Assembly (NCBI RefSeq): GCF_002163715.1
Contig: NZ_CP015698.1
Span: forward strand, 3,857,674 to 3,921,673
Reading direction: 5' to 3'
Length of the DNA stretch: 64,000 nt
DNA from: Curvibacter sp. AEP1-3
GTDB taxonomy: Bacteria; Pseudomonadota; Gammaproteobacteria; Burkholderiales; Burkholderiaceae_C
The notes beneath the pieces were generated by a model, which saw only the letters and a program-made list of their open reading frames with translations, was not told the origin of the DNA and searched no databases. Positions 56,267 to 63,848 of this stretch are shown one piece after another (the stretch's first letter is position 1; every line of letters begins with the position of its first letter). A program made the translations under genes and the position numbers.

Positions 56267-57143
56267 CTAGACACTTCCGAGCCGTTGGAAAAAGCGTTTC
56301 TCGAACTCTACGGGAGACACGCCGCCAGCCGTATTGTGGCGGCGCTTGGGGTTGTAAAACATTTCGATGTAATTGAACACGTCAGCACGCGCATCTTGCC
56401 AGGTTGCATAGGTTTTGCGGCGAATACGCTCACGCTTGAGTAGTTGGAAGAAACTCTCCACCACAGCGTTGTCATGGCAGTTGCCACGCCGGCTCATGCT
56501 GCTGACCAGGTTGTGCTCGCGCAGGAAGGTCTGCCAGTCATGGCCCGTAAATTGACTCCCTTGGTCGGAATGAACCAATACGGGCTCCTTGGGCTGACGA
56601 CGCCATAGCGCCATCAGCAAAGCGTTGAGCACCAGTTCCGTGTCAATGCGACTGCCCATGGACCATCCAATGACCTGTCGCGAGAAGAGGTCGATCACCA
56701 CCGCCAAGTACAGCCAGCCCTCATGGGTTCGGATGTAGGTGATGTCAGTAACCCATGACTGGTTGGGCTTGTCAGGTGTGAACTGCCGATCCAGGTGATT
56801 GGGGGGCTACGGCCGCAGGCGCTCCACCACGCTTGCCCGGGCGTCGGTGGTAGCCCGTTTGCGAACGCAGGCCTTCTTGCCGTAGCAACCGAGCCACCCG
56901 GTGCTTGCCGCAGGTTTCTCCCAGATCGCGCATGTCGGTGGTGAGCTTGCGATAACCATAGGTCCCACCGCTCTCCTGCCAATCTTGCTTGAGCAGACCC
57001 AGCAGTCGTTGGTCATCCTTGGCGCGTTCGCTGTGGGGCTGTTGCTTCCAGGCGTAGTAGCCGCTGGGGTGCACGGCCATGACCTTGCACAACAACCGCA
57101 CACGGTGCACTGGCACGTGCCGCTGAATGAATGCGTACCTCAC
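56267..57143 (-). pseudogene. IS3-family transposase OrfB, frameshifted
   Basis: Starts at a GTG at 57143 and runs VRYAFIQRHVPVHRVRLLCK through the HTH-21 region to APAAVAP near 56807, where a run of six C instead of the expected five shifts the frame. The proper frame resumes and carries the catalytic core: [33 protein letters not shown] and [18 protein letters not shown], ending at 56267. One added base thus separates the first ~115 residues from the DDE core. Confidence 0.88.
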
Positions 57144-57417
57144 CCGGACAACTTGGCAAAGTACGCTGCGGCCTTTTTAGGATGTCACGCTCCTCGGTGA
57201 CGCGTTTGGGCTCGGCCTTCAGGCGGCGCAGTTCTTCGGTCTGCGACAACTGCTCCCGGCGTTGACCTGCTGGGGTTTGTTGTTCCTTGATCCACTTGTA
57301 CAAACTGTGCTGGCTGACCCCCAGTCGGGATACGACTTCGGTTACCGGGTAGCCCTTGTCAACGATCTGCCTGACGGCTTCGATCTTGAACTCTTGCAGA
57401 TATCTCTTGTTGCTCAT
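57140..57417 (-). pseudogene. IS3-family transposase OrfA, frameshifted at its end
   Basis: Begins MSNKRYLQEFKIEAVRQIVD with the family HTH and reaches ERDILK, then shifts into a wrong frame because the A-run at 57174-57178 has five A where the ILKKAAAYFAKLSG ending needs six. The expected TGA is at 57140-57142. The A-run is also the normal site for programmed frameshifting, so the change should abolish the OrfAB fusion too. Confidence 0.8.
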
Positions 57418-57480
57418 GGCACCTCCTATTGGGCCTCAGGTTTGAGGCTCGAAGGTGTCTACGATTTCCGGGGCGATTCA

Positions 57481-58236
57481 AGCCCGTAAAGCGCTCTATG
57501 CAATGAGTCACGGTTTTGGGGAGTTTGACCATCTGGGCGAGTTGGTGTTAGCGGCACACACCGGAGCTGTCTTTGCGGAGCAAGGTTGTGGACAGGACTT
57601 TCTTACAGACTTTCACGTTGCATTGAGCCATCTTGCTGACTGCAGATTGCGAGCACTTGCGGACAGAAGATACACACTCCTTGAACAGGAAATCCCGGCG
57701 ATCAATCAACAACATGATTGCTTTGTATGAGCAGCAAGTATCATTGGTCACGCAAGACGACTTGACTAACGCTATCGTCGAGGGATACCGGCGTTCTTCT
57801 CTTCCCATCCAAGGTACTACGCCCCTGGCGTAGATTGCAATTTGTCCATGGCGCGTTCAGTCAAAGTCGCTCTCTGTGCCTGTCTCAACCTAGGCACAAC
57901 CCTTGGATAAGCATCCAATCGTTGAAATCTGTCTTGCAGTACACAATTGCAGCGAACCCTCTCGAAGCCCACCGATATAAACGCCTCAGTTCGCAGTGTT
58001 GGGACGAACTGAGAAGTTAGAAATATACGAGTGGCTATAGCCACCGCATGTGCTGAGGGGCATTCATGGCTTCTGGGGAGGCGGCTTTCCGTAGGGGCGC
58101 CTATTTGTCGGCGTTGAGGCGTTGGGTACCAACGCATTCCCTGAAAATTTTCTTTAGGTACGTTGTGGACAGACTCCTGTTGAAGGACGGTCTGCGATAC
58201 ATCTTTTCCGACGTCAGCATTCCAAGTCGCAAGCAA
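57481..58236. other. Intergenic stretch between the IS3 element and the propeller gene
   Basis: About 750 bases in which several short frames exist on both strands but none has a recognisable domain, a good ribosome site or consistent composition. A perfect 14-base palindrome, GTGGCTATAGCCAC, lies at 58031-58044. This may be decayed DNA around the insertion sequence plus the promoter of the downstream unit. Confidence 0.4.
58031..58044. promoter_or_regulatory. 14-base perfect palindrome, possible operator
   Basis: GTGGCTATAGCCAC, a perfect dyad without spacer, upstream of the propeller-luxR unit. Such sites often bind dimeric repressors; it is not a lux-box and nothing else in the window repeats it. 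Confidence 0.3.
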
Positions 58237-59358
58237 ATGCTGAACGGACTGGTCGAGATTTTTATACTGATCTCACTTTACGTCATCGCATTGCAAGCTG
58301 TTGCGCAACCGATGCTGTCGGAAAAAGCAGAGACAGCCAAGTTTCCGGTCAATGTGGGCTGGTATCCGGAAACTGTGAACTTCGCTCCAGATGAGAGCAA
58401 CTTCATCGTGACCGCGTGTCCTGACCCCTACGTCAAGCGCGACAGATTGCAATGCAAGATCTTGCGCTATGACATCCTAGGAGATCGATGGGAAAACCTT
58501 CCCGATCTCAATGCGGATGCGAGCTATGGAGATGTTGCATACACCTGGAATGGGGATGCCATCTTTGCTCAGGAATACGCACCTTGCACCTCGCCCCCTC
58601 CATCGGAACCCACGCGCCAGTCATGCAACAAGCTTGTTCTGCTCAATCTGAATGGAAAAAAGATAAAGGAGCTCACCAGTGATCCATTCAACACCTATCT
58701 ATATCCCAGCCTGACCCAAGACGGCACACGCATTTTGTATTGGGGCGTGAGCAATCAACTCCAAGGCGGCATGGGTGGCGGTGCTTGGGATGTCAAAGAA
58801 CTCGATGTAGCCACCCAACGCACAGTGCAAAAGACCGACTACCAAGCGGCCTTTCCAAAGGTTACGCCGAGGTATATGCCTGATGGCAAGCGTTTGATGT
58901 TGGCGGCAGAGGATTATCCAAAACGACCCAACGACGCTGATTTCTTTGTAACGCACGAAAGAACCGGGAGGTCATTTCGAACCGACTACACGGGAAAGTT
59001 CGGCAGAAACATGACGGTTGTCATTGAAGGTCTCCGAGACCCCGTACGGCCGTACTTTCCTACGCTCAAGAAGGTGGAGAAAGACGGCCAAGTCCTTTGG
59101 GAGCCGGTGGACGATCACATGTGGTTGATCGTACGGGATGTCTCCAGAGACGGGAAGCTTGCTGTCTATGACGACAGAGGTATCGGAATGTGTTTCCGTT
59201 ATTTAGATCAGCCGCTTCGTCATGAAGAGTGCTTTTCCAGAGCATCCTTTGGTTTGTATTGCTGTTGTCGGGCCGCACCCCGCACCCCGCACCCCGCCGG
59301 TCGCGGGTGGACGGGGCTGTGCTCTCGTGATGGTTCACGGGCTTGGAGCGCGGTATGA
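58237..59358 (+). CDS. Exported beta-propeller-like protein upstream of luxR
   Basis: 373 residues from the ATG at 58237, which gives a proper signal peptide (MLNGLVEIFILISLYVIALQ, cleavage near AVAQ); the same frame is open back to 58066. The mature part shows PD40/TolB-like blades (VNFAPDESNFIVTACP, YPSLTQDGTRILYWGVSN, VTPRYMPDGKRLMLAAED). The last ~40 residues are odd: Cys- and Arg-rich, encoded by a GC-rich triple repeat (CGCACCC units, 59268-59290), suggesting a damaged or shifted 3' end. The stop overlaps the luxR start as ATGA. Role unknown. Confidence 0.6.
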   Translation: MLNGLVEIFILISLYVIALQAVAQPMLSEKAETAKFPVNVGWYPETVNFAPDESNFIVTACPDPYVKRDRLQCKILRYDILGDRWENLPDLNADASYGDVAYTWNGDAIFAQEYAPCTSPPPSEPTRQSCNKLVLLNLNGKKIKELTSDPFNTYLYPSLTQDGTRILYWGVSNQLQGGMGGGAWDVKELDVATQRTVQKTDYQAAFPKVTPRYMPDGKRLMLAAEDYPKRPNDADFFVTHERTGRSFRTDYTGKFGRNMTVVIEGLRDPVRPYFPTLKKVEKDGQVLWEPVDDHMWLIVRDVSRDGKLAVYDDRGIGMCFRYLDQPLRHEECFSRASFGLYCCCRAAPRTPHPAGRGWTGLCSRDGSRAWSAV

Positions 59359-60068
59359 AAAGTTGGCAAGAAGATTTACTTGACCTTGCGTCTGGCAAGG
59401 CAACGTGTGAACGTGAGATTTTTAGACGAGTTGAAGAGGCTGCTTTAGCGCTTGGGTTCGAACATGTGGCCTACGGTTTTCAGTCGCCCACGCCGTTCAG
59501 TAGACCGAAAATTACACTGCTGAACAGCTACCCTCTGTCGTGGCAAGAGCGCTATGCCCAAGCGGGATACCTTCAAGTCGATCCAACCGTCGCTCGCGGA
59601 CGTCGTTCTCAAGAGCCGATTGTCTGGACAGACCAAGTTTTTGCGAATGCACAGAGTCTTTGGGATGAAGCCAGAGAGCACGGACTGAGGGTCGGCTGGG
59701 CACAGTCCAGTCTGGATGTCTTGGGTTCGGGAGGCATGCTTACGCTGTCAAGGTCTTGCGAGTTTTTAAATCCCCAGGAGCTTGAAGCCAAACAACAAAA
59801 AATGCGGTGGCTCGTTCAGGTGGCTCACCTAGCGTTTTCGCGCTTGCTTCGGTGTAATCAAACAAATGGATCGCACAGGCTCTCAGCCCGGGAGTTGGAG
59901 GTCTTGAAGTGGTCTGCCGACGGGAAGTCGGCGCAGGATATAGCGGACATTCTGAACGTATCAAAGAACACGGTGGACTTTCACATCAAGAACTCCGTGG
60001 CTAAAATGCAGGTAGCCAATAAGACAGCGGCAGTGGTACGCGCTGCATTGCTCGGGTTACTCTATTGA
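59355..60068 (+). CDS. LuxR-family acyl-homoserine-lactone-dependent regulator
   Basis: 237 residues from the ATG at 59355 (GGAG site 9 bases ahead). The autoinducer-binding domain has the conserved residues of the family: WQERYAQAGYLQVDPTV (about residues 62-78, with Trp, Tyr, Asp-Pro), PIVWTD (about 86-91) and the Gly of GLRVGW. The C-terminal HTH is LSARELEVLKWSADGKSAQD then IADILNVSKNTVDFHIKN. It should bind the signal made by the LuxI homologue 0.7 kb downstream and control the operon from the lux-box-like site. Confidence 0.94.
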   Translation: MKSWQEDLLDLASGKATCEREIFRRVEEAALALGFEHVAYGFQSPTPFSRPKITLLNSYPLSWQERYAQAGYLQVDPTVARGRRSQEPIVWTDQVFANAQSLWDEAREHGLRVGWAQSSLDVLGSGGMLTLSRSCEFLNPQELEAKQQKMRWLVQVAHLAFSRLLRCNQTNGSHRLSARELEVLKWSADGKSAQDIADILNVSKNTVDFHIKNSVAKMQVANKTAAVVRAALLGLLY

Positions 60069-60155
60069 CGCACCGTGTTTGCGTTCTCCGGGTAGTAATG
60101 CTTATCTCTGAGTGCAGCAGTGTATGTAGACCGCAGGAAAAGTGGGCACGCGAAA

Positions 60156-60554
60156 ATGCATGTTTCCGAATCGGGCCAAGTTCGAGCGACAGTCGACGAT
60201 CTCTTGAGTGTCTATTTTTTTCACCATTTTTCCGGCTTAGATATTGAAGTTGGCGATCCTTCAAAAGGCTGCGGTCGTCCAACCGCTATCTCTGGATTTA
60301 CAGAATGGGTTGGTCACTCTTTGTTTCAGATCTCCATCGGTTGGGATTGGCATTTGGAAGTGGAAGGAGACATCGTTCGCTTGATGCGAGCCGATTGCCC
60401 TCGAACTAATGTTCAGCTTATCAATTCAGATGGGCGGGATTTCGCCTGGGAACAAAATCTTCAGATTCTCGGGACGATTGTTGACGCGTTACCTTGGGCG
60501 ATCTCGGTAGAGACCCATTTTCTTCCATCAGACGACGGGCTCGTATCGATGTGA
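60156..60554 (+). CDS. RsaM/DUF4902-like small protein between luxR and luxI
   Basis: 132 residues from the ATG at 60156 (an upstream start at 60120 is possible). The features FFHHFSGLDIE, AISGFTEWVGH, ISIGWDWHLEVEGDIVRLM match the small proteins found between luxR and luxI genes in Burkholderiales (RsaM-type, DUF4902). RsaM in Burkholderia cenocepacia lowers signal production, and the position here supports the same role. It lies 87 bases after luxR and 216 before luxI. Confidence 0.75.
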   Translation: MHVSESGQVRATVDDLLSVYFFHHFSGLDIEVGDPSKGCGRPTAISGFTEWVGHSLFQISIGWDWHLEVEGDIVRLMRADCPRTNVQLINSDGRDFAWEQNLQILGTIVDALPWAISVETHFLPSDDGLVSM

Positions 60555-60615
60555 CGAGTTTTCTCCCCCGAGCATTCCCCCGTTCCGCCCGAGGGGCGAC
60601 CTCTTCTAGAGTGCG

Positions 60616-60638
60616 GCGCGTCCGACCATCTGACGCGC
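60616..60638. terminator. Possible hairpin after the RsaM-like gene
   Basis: GCGCGTC - nine-base loop - GACGCGC, a seven-base-pair GC-rich stem downstream of the RsaM-like gene and upstream of the lux-box. No T-run follows, so it would be a weak terminator or an mRNA-end structure that separates the luxR-rsaM transcript from luxI. Confidence 0.3.
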
Positions 60639-60696
60639 ACTCAGTGCACCTCATCTCTTGGTCGTGCCTGCGGATTGTTTCGCCGCCGTGAACATG

Positions 60697-60718
60697 AACC
60701 TACTTTTTTTAGTAGGTT
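60697..60718. promoter_or_regulatory. Lux-box-like palindrome upstream of luxI
   Basis: AACCTACT-N6-AGTAGGTT, a perfect eight-base inverted repeat around TTTTTT, 52 bases before the luxI start. Size and the CT...AG half-site pattern fit binding sites of LuxR-type dimers. Its place suggests that signal-bound LuxR activates luxI and the downstream genes, a positive feedback loop. Confidence 0.7.
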
Positions 60719-60770
60719 ACACCACCCCAAACCTTGAACACAATAACCCCAATTGTAAAGGGGTGGGTAT

Positions 60771-61343
60771 ATGCATTGCGTTGCTGGTAGGCGAGAGGAA
60801 TTGCCGCCGCACCTGATGGAAGCGGTGGGGCGCTATCGTCACAAGGTTTTTGTCAGTCACCTTGGTTGGTCATTGCGATCCTCGGGAGAGGTTGAGGCAG
60901 ACGAGTTCGATGGGCCTGACGCTGTATACGTCTCCTCGCAAGACAAGCATGGTCACGTTAACGGCGTAGCGCGCCTATTGCCGACAACGGTTCCTTACTT
61001 GTTAGAGAAAGTATTTCCATCGCTTTGGGGTGGACTTGAGTTGCCGCGCAGCGCTGAAGTATGGGAGTTGTCGAGATTTGCTGCTGTCGATTTTGATACT
61101 TGCGCATCCCTGGCAAATCAGGCTTCAGCAAGTCACGCGGCAAGTCTATTTCAACAGGTGGTTCGGATTGCAGCAGAGCATGGAGCCCGCACTCTGATTA
61201 CCGTATCGCCGGTCGGAATGGAGCGTCTACTCCGAGTCAACGGATTTCGAGCTATACGAGCAGGGGTTCCTGCACAACAGGGCGGGTGCTCTGTTGTTGC
61301 GCTCAGTATTCCCCTCAGTGAATACATGGAGGTGTGGCAATGA
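60771..61343 (+). CDS. Acyl-homoserine-lactone synthase (LuxI family)
   Basis: 190 residues, preceded by AAAGGGGTGGGTAT. Conserved residues of the family are in place: Arg and Phe in YRHKVFVSHLGW (about residues 23-34), the acidic pair in EADEFDGPDAVYV (about 43-55), the Gly/Arg in NGVARLLPTTVPYLL (about 64-78) and the Glu-x2-Arg in VWELSRFAA (about 99-107). The enzyme joins an acyl group from ACP or CoA to S-adenosylmethionine. Acyl chain length cannot be read. Its stop overlaps the start of the aldolase gene (ATGA), so signal and pathway enzyme are made from one message. Confidence 0.94.
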   Translation: MHCVAGRREELPPHLMEAVGRYRHKVFVSHLGWSLRSSGEVEADEFDGPDAVYVSSQDKHGHVNGVARLLPTTVPYLLEKVFPSLWGGLELPRSAEVWELSRFAAVDFDTCASLANQASASHAASLFQQVVRIAAEHGARTLITVSPVGMERLLRVNGFRAIRAGVPAQQGGCSVVALSIPLSEYMEVWQ

Positions 61344-62140
61344 ACCGTTCAAAACTAACTCGCTGGTCACGCGTCGTGAACCCTCAGACCAATCGCGGAC
61401 TGCTCATCCCGATTGATCATGGCCTTACGTCGGGTGAGATGGACGGTCTCCTCCACTCGTCGATGCCGGCACGCTGGTTGAGTCACCCAGCGATCACGGC
61501 GGTGGTGGCGCATAAGGGTATGGTCGCCCGGCTGAATGAAACAGGTTGCCTTCTGGGGAAAGGTGTCATCTTGCAGCTGAACGGGATGATCTCGAGTGCT
61601 GCTCAGCCTCACCGCAAGGAGTTGCTGACCTCTATCGATGCGGCGCTGCGCATCGGAGCTGATGCGGTGAGTCTTGACCTCGTCTTCGATGGTGAGCAGG
61701 ACGGCCATAACTTGAAGCTTCTCGGATGCGTGGCGGACGAAGCAGTCGACTATGGATTGCCGATCCTCGTGATGGTCAAGTGCCTCGGTGCGCAGGCCTC
61801 TGGCGATTCGGCAATTCCTCGTCTGCGCCGGGTTGTGAGGTCCATCTGGGAGCTAGGCGCAGACGCCGTCAAGCTACAAAAGCCTGATTCGATGAGCGAC
61901 ATCCCTGAGTTGCTTGATGGGCTCACAAAGGACATCGACGTCTTCTTTGCTGGTGGTCCACGAAGTAGCGACGAGGAGATAGCTCGTCTTCTGACGCTGG
62001 GACTGAACTCGGGTGCCAGGGGCTTGTGTGTTGGACGTAATGTGTTCCAGAACGCCCATCCGGAGAAGTTCCTGACTGCGCTGGGCTTGCGAGCGGCAAG
62101 GCAGTCTGACCAGAGCCTATCCCTAGTCAGAGCACTTTGA
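61340..62140 (+). CDS. Class I aldolase of the aminodideoxyheptulosonate synthase / GriI type (DeoC/LacD/FbaB superfamily)
   Basis: 266 residues from the ATG at 61340 (GGAGG 7 bases ahead; a GTG six bases upstream is too close). Family blocks: GLLIPIDHGLTSGEMDGL (about residues 23-40), GADAVSLDLVFDGEQDGHNL (about 112-131), LGADAVKLQKP with the likely Schiff-base Lys (about 175-185) and VFFAGGP plus GLCVGRNVFQ (about 199 and 229). Known members condense a sugar phosphate with aspartate semialdehyde to start aminohydroxybenzoate or alternative aromatic pathways. The usual MMYPRG segment is MVKCLG here, so the tyrosine position has changed and the reaction may differ. Confidence 0.82.
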   Translation: MNRSKLTRWSRVVNPQTNRGLLIPIDHGLTSGEMDGLLHSSMPARWLSHPAITAVVAHKGMVARLNETGCLLGKGVILQLNGMISSAAQPHRKELLTSIDAALRIGADAVSLDLVFDGEQDGHNLKLLGCVADEAVDYGLPILVMVKCLGAQASGDSAIPRLRRVVRSIWELGADAVKLQKPDSMSDIPELLDGLTKDIDVFFAGGPRSSDEEIARLLTLGLNSGARGLCVGRNVFQNAHPEKFLTALGLRAARQSDQSLSLVRAL

Positions 62141-62165
62141 TGTACGGACGAGAGGACCGAACGCA

Positions 62166-63818
62166 ATGAGCCAGCACAGCGACGATCAGCATACCTCCGT
62201 CCTCAGCGTTGCGCAGCGCTATTGGCTAAAACTGAATCCAGCCCTGGGTGCTGGCAACTTCCTGCATGTTGCGCACGGTCTCAACACCGCATCGGACGTG
62301 CCGCTGGTGTGGACCGACGAGCCGTTCAACTTGGGCGGGCAGGCGGTCGAAGGGCCGCTATCGCTGAGCCAGCTGAAGGCGGGCGCCGATGCCCTGGCCC
62401 GCTGGTACGTGAGCCACGGCGTGCGTGCGAAGGACCCAGTGGGCGTCTACGGCAGCAAAGGGCTGCACTACCTGCTGCACTACGTGGGGCTGACCGCGCT
62501 GGGGGCGATCCCGGTCCTCGTGAACGGGGCGATGCCGCGGGCCATGGCGCTGGCGCACATGCGCCGCGTCGGTGCGGTGGGCGCGGTGGCCGACCAGGCG
62601 CAGCACGCGGCGCTGGCCGAGATCGCAACCGCGGGCGAGTTCAGGTTCCTGGCCCGCATGGACCAGATCGTGCCGCCGGGCGACGAGCAGCCGCTGCCGC
62701 AGCCGTACCCGTTCGTCCATGACGACCTCGACCCGGTGATGATCACCCACAGCTCTGGGACGACCGGGGTGCCCAAGCCGGTCCTGCTGCAGCACGGCAA
62801 GTGGTTCCATGGCCTGCGCCACCTGCTCGGCCTGCCCGCGGCGCAGGGCGCCGAGCGCTACCTGTCGTGCCTGCCGGTGTCGCACAACGCGGCGATCGCC
62901 TATGCGATGCATGCCATCCTGTGCGGCGCTGCACTGATGGTCGTGTCCCAGCAGCGCGCGGACGTGTTGCTCGACAGCATTGAGCGCTTCAAGCCTTCGA
63001 CGGTGGTCTCGTTCCCGGCGAACTATGTGGCGATGGTGGCCAGCGGCCTCGAGGGCCGCGCCCTGGAGTCGGTCAACAACTGGATCAACAGCGGTGATGC
63101 CGCGCACGAGGCCCACATCCGCCAGCTGGTGCGCCACGGCCACCATTACCGGGGCGCGCAGCGGGTGAAGGGCTCGCAATTCATCGACGGCCTCGGCTCG
63201 TCAGAGATGGGCCACTCGAGCTTCCGGGTGGTCTACACCTCGGCCGACCAGAACTTCGATCGCTGCGTCGGCCTGCCGCAGGAATGGGTCGATGCCCGTG
63301 TGCTGGGCGAGGACGGCCGCGAGCTGCCGGTCGGCCAGGTCGGCCGGCTGGGCATCAAGTCGCCCAGCGTGACCAGCGGCTACTGGAACGACTCGCTGCT
63401 CACCCACCGCAGCCAACTGGCCGGCTACTGGCTCACCGGTGACCTGGTCTACAAGGACCGGATGGGCTGCTTCTTCCACGTCGACCGGACGACCGACCCG
63501 ATCCGCACCGAGCAAGGCACGCTGTACAGCCTGCAGACCGAGGAGCTGATCCTGAAGATCTGCCCGGAACTGCTCGACTGCACGGTGCTGGGCCACCCGG
63601 TCGGCGAGCACTTCGAGCCGGTCGTCTACGGCTACCCGTACCCCGGCGGCTCGGTTGACGAGGCGGCGCTGCTGGAGCGCATGAACGCCGAGCAGCAGCG
63701 GCTGGGCCGCCCCGCGCTGGTGAGGCTGAAGCAGGTCGATGCGGCCGACATCCTGGTGGGTGTCACCGGCAAGGTCACCAAGCAGGCGATGCGCCAGTGC
63801 ATGGCCGAGACCGCCTGA
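62166..63818 (+). CDS. AMP-forming acyl/aryl ligase
   Basis: 550 residues. The adenylation core has ITHSSGTTGVPKPVLLQHG (about residues 197-215), LGSSEMGHSS (about 343-352), YWLTGDLVYKDRMG (about 420-433) and HVDRTTDPIRTEQGTLYS (about 437-454), and the end keeps GKVTKQ (about 537-542), the position of the catalytic lysine. It should activate a carboxylic acid as AMP ester and load it on CoA or a carrier protein. No carrier domain is attached. From about 62.3 kb the DNA becomes much more GC-rich than the genes just before, hinting at another origin. It follows the aldolase by 25 bases. Confidence 0.85.
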   Translation: MSQHSDDQHTSVLSVAQRYWLKLNPALGAGNFLHVAHGLNTASDVPLVWTDEPFNLGGQAVEGPLSLSQLKAGADALARWYVSHGVRAKDPVGVYGSKGLHYLLHYVGLTALGAIPVLVNGAMPRAMALAHMRRVGAVGAVADQAQHAALAEIATAGEFRFLARMDQIVPPGDEQPLPQPYPFVHDDLDPVMITHSSGTTGVPKPVLLQHGKWFHGLRHLLGLPAAQGAERYLSCLPVSHNAAIAYAMHAILCGAALMVVSQQRADVLLDSIERFKPSTVVSFPANYVAMVASGLEGRALESVNNWINSGDAAHEAHIRQLVRHGHHYRGAQRVKGSQFIDGLGSSEMGHSSFRVVYTSADQNFDRCVGLPQEWVDARVLGEDGRELPVGQVGRLGIKSPSVTSGYWNDSLLTHRSQLAGYWLTGDLVYKDRMGCFFHVDRTTDPIRTEQGTLYSLQTEELILKICPELLDCTVLGHPVGEHFEPVVYGYPYPGGSVDEAALLERMNAEQQRLGRPALVRLKQVDAADILVGVTGKVTKQAMRQCMAETA

Positions 63819-63848
63819 TCCCGATCAGGCGACAACGAAGGATTCACG

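Larger units (their letters stand above)
56249..57480 (-). mobile_element. IS3-family element with frameshifted transposase
   Basis: Bounded by clear inverted repeats: left TGAATCGCCCCGGATTTCCT then AGACACTTCCGAGCC; right, on the minus strand, TGAATCGCCCCGGAAATCGT then AGACACCTTCGAGCC. Genes orfA-orfB run on the minus strand. Both are damaged by single-base changes, so the copy is probably dead. No target duplication is seen (AACTC against AGCCC). Confidence 0.88.

Noticed and set aside
57455..57730. 91-codon plus-strand frame spanning the IS3 right end
   Set aside because: It begins inside the terminal inverted repeat, has no ribosome site and no domain.
58031..58044. GTGGCTATAGCCAC as a second lux-box
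   Set aside because: It is only 14 bases, has no central spacer and lacks the CT...AG spacing of lux-type sites.
57817..58236. 139-codon minus-strand frame upstream of the propeller gene
   Set aside because: No domain, odd composition and overlap with the promoter region of the plus-strand unit.
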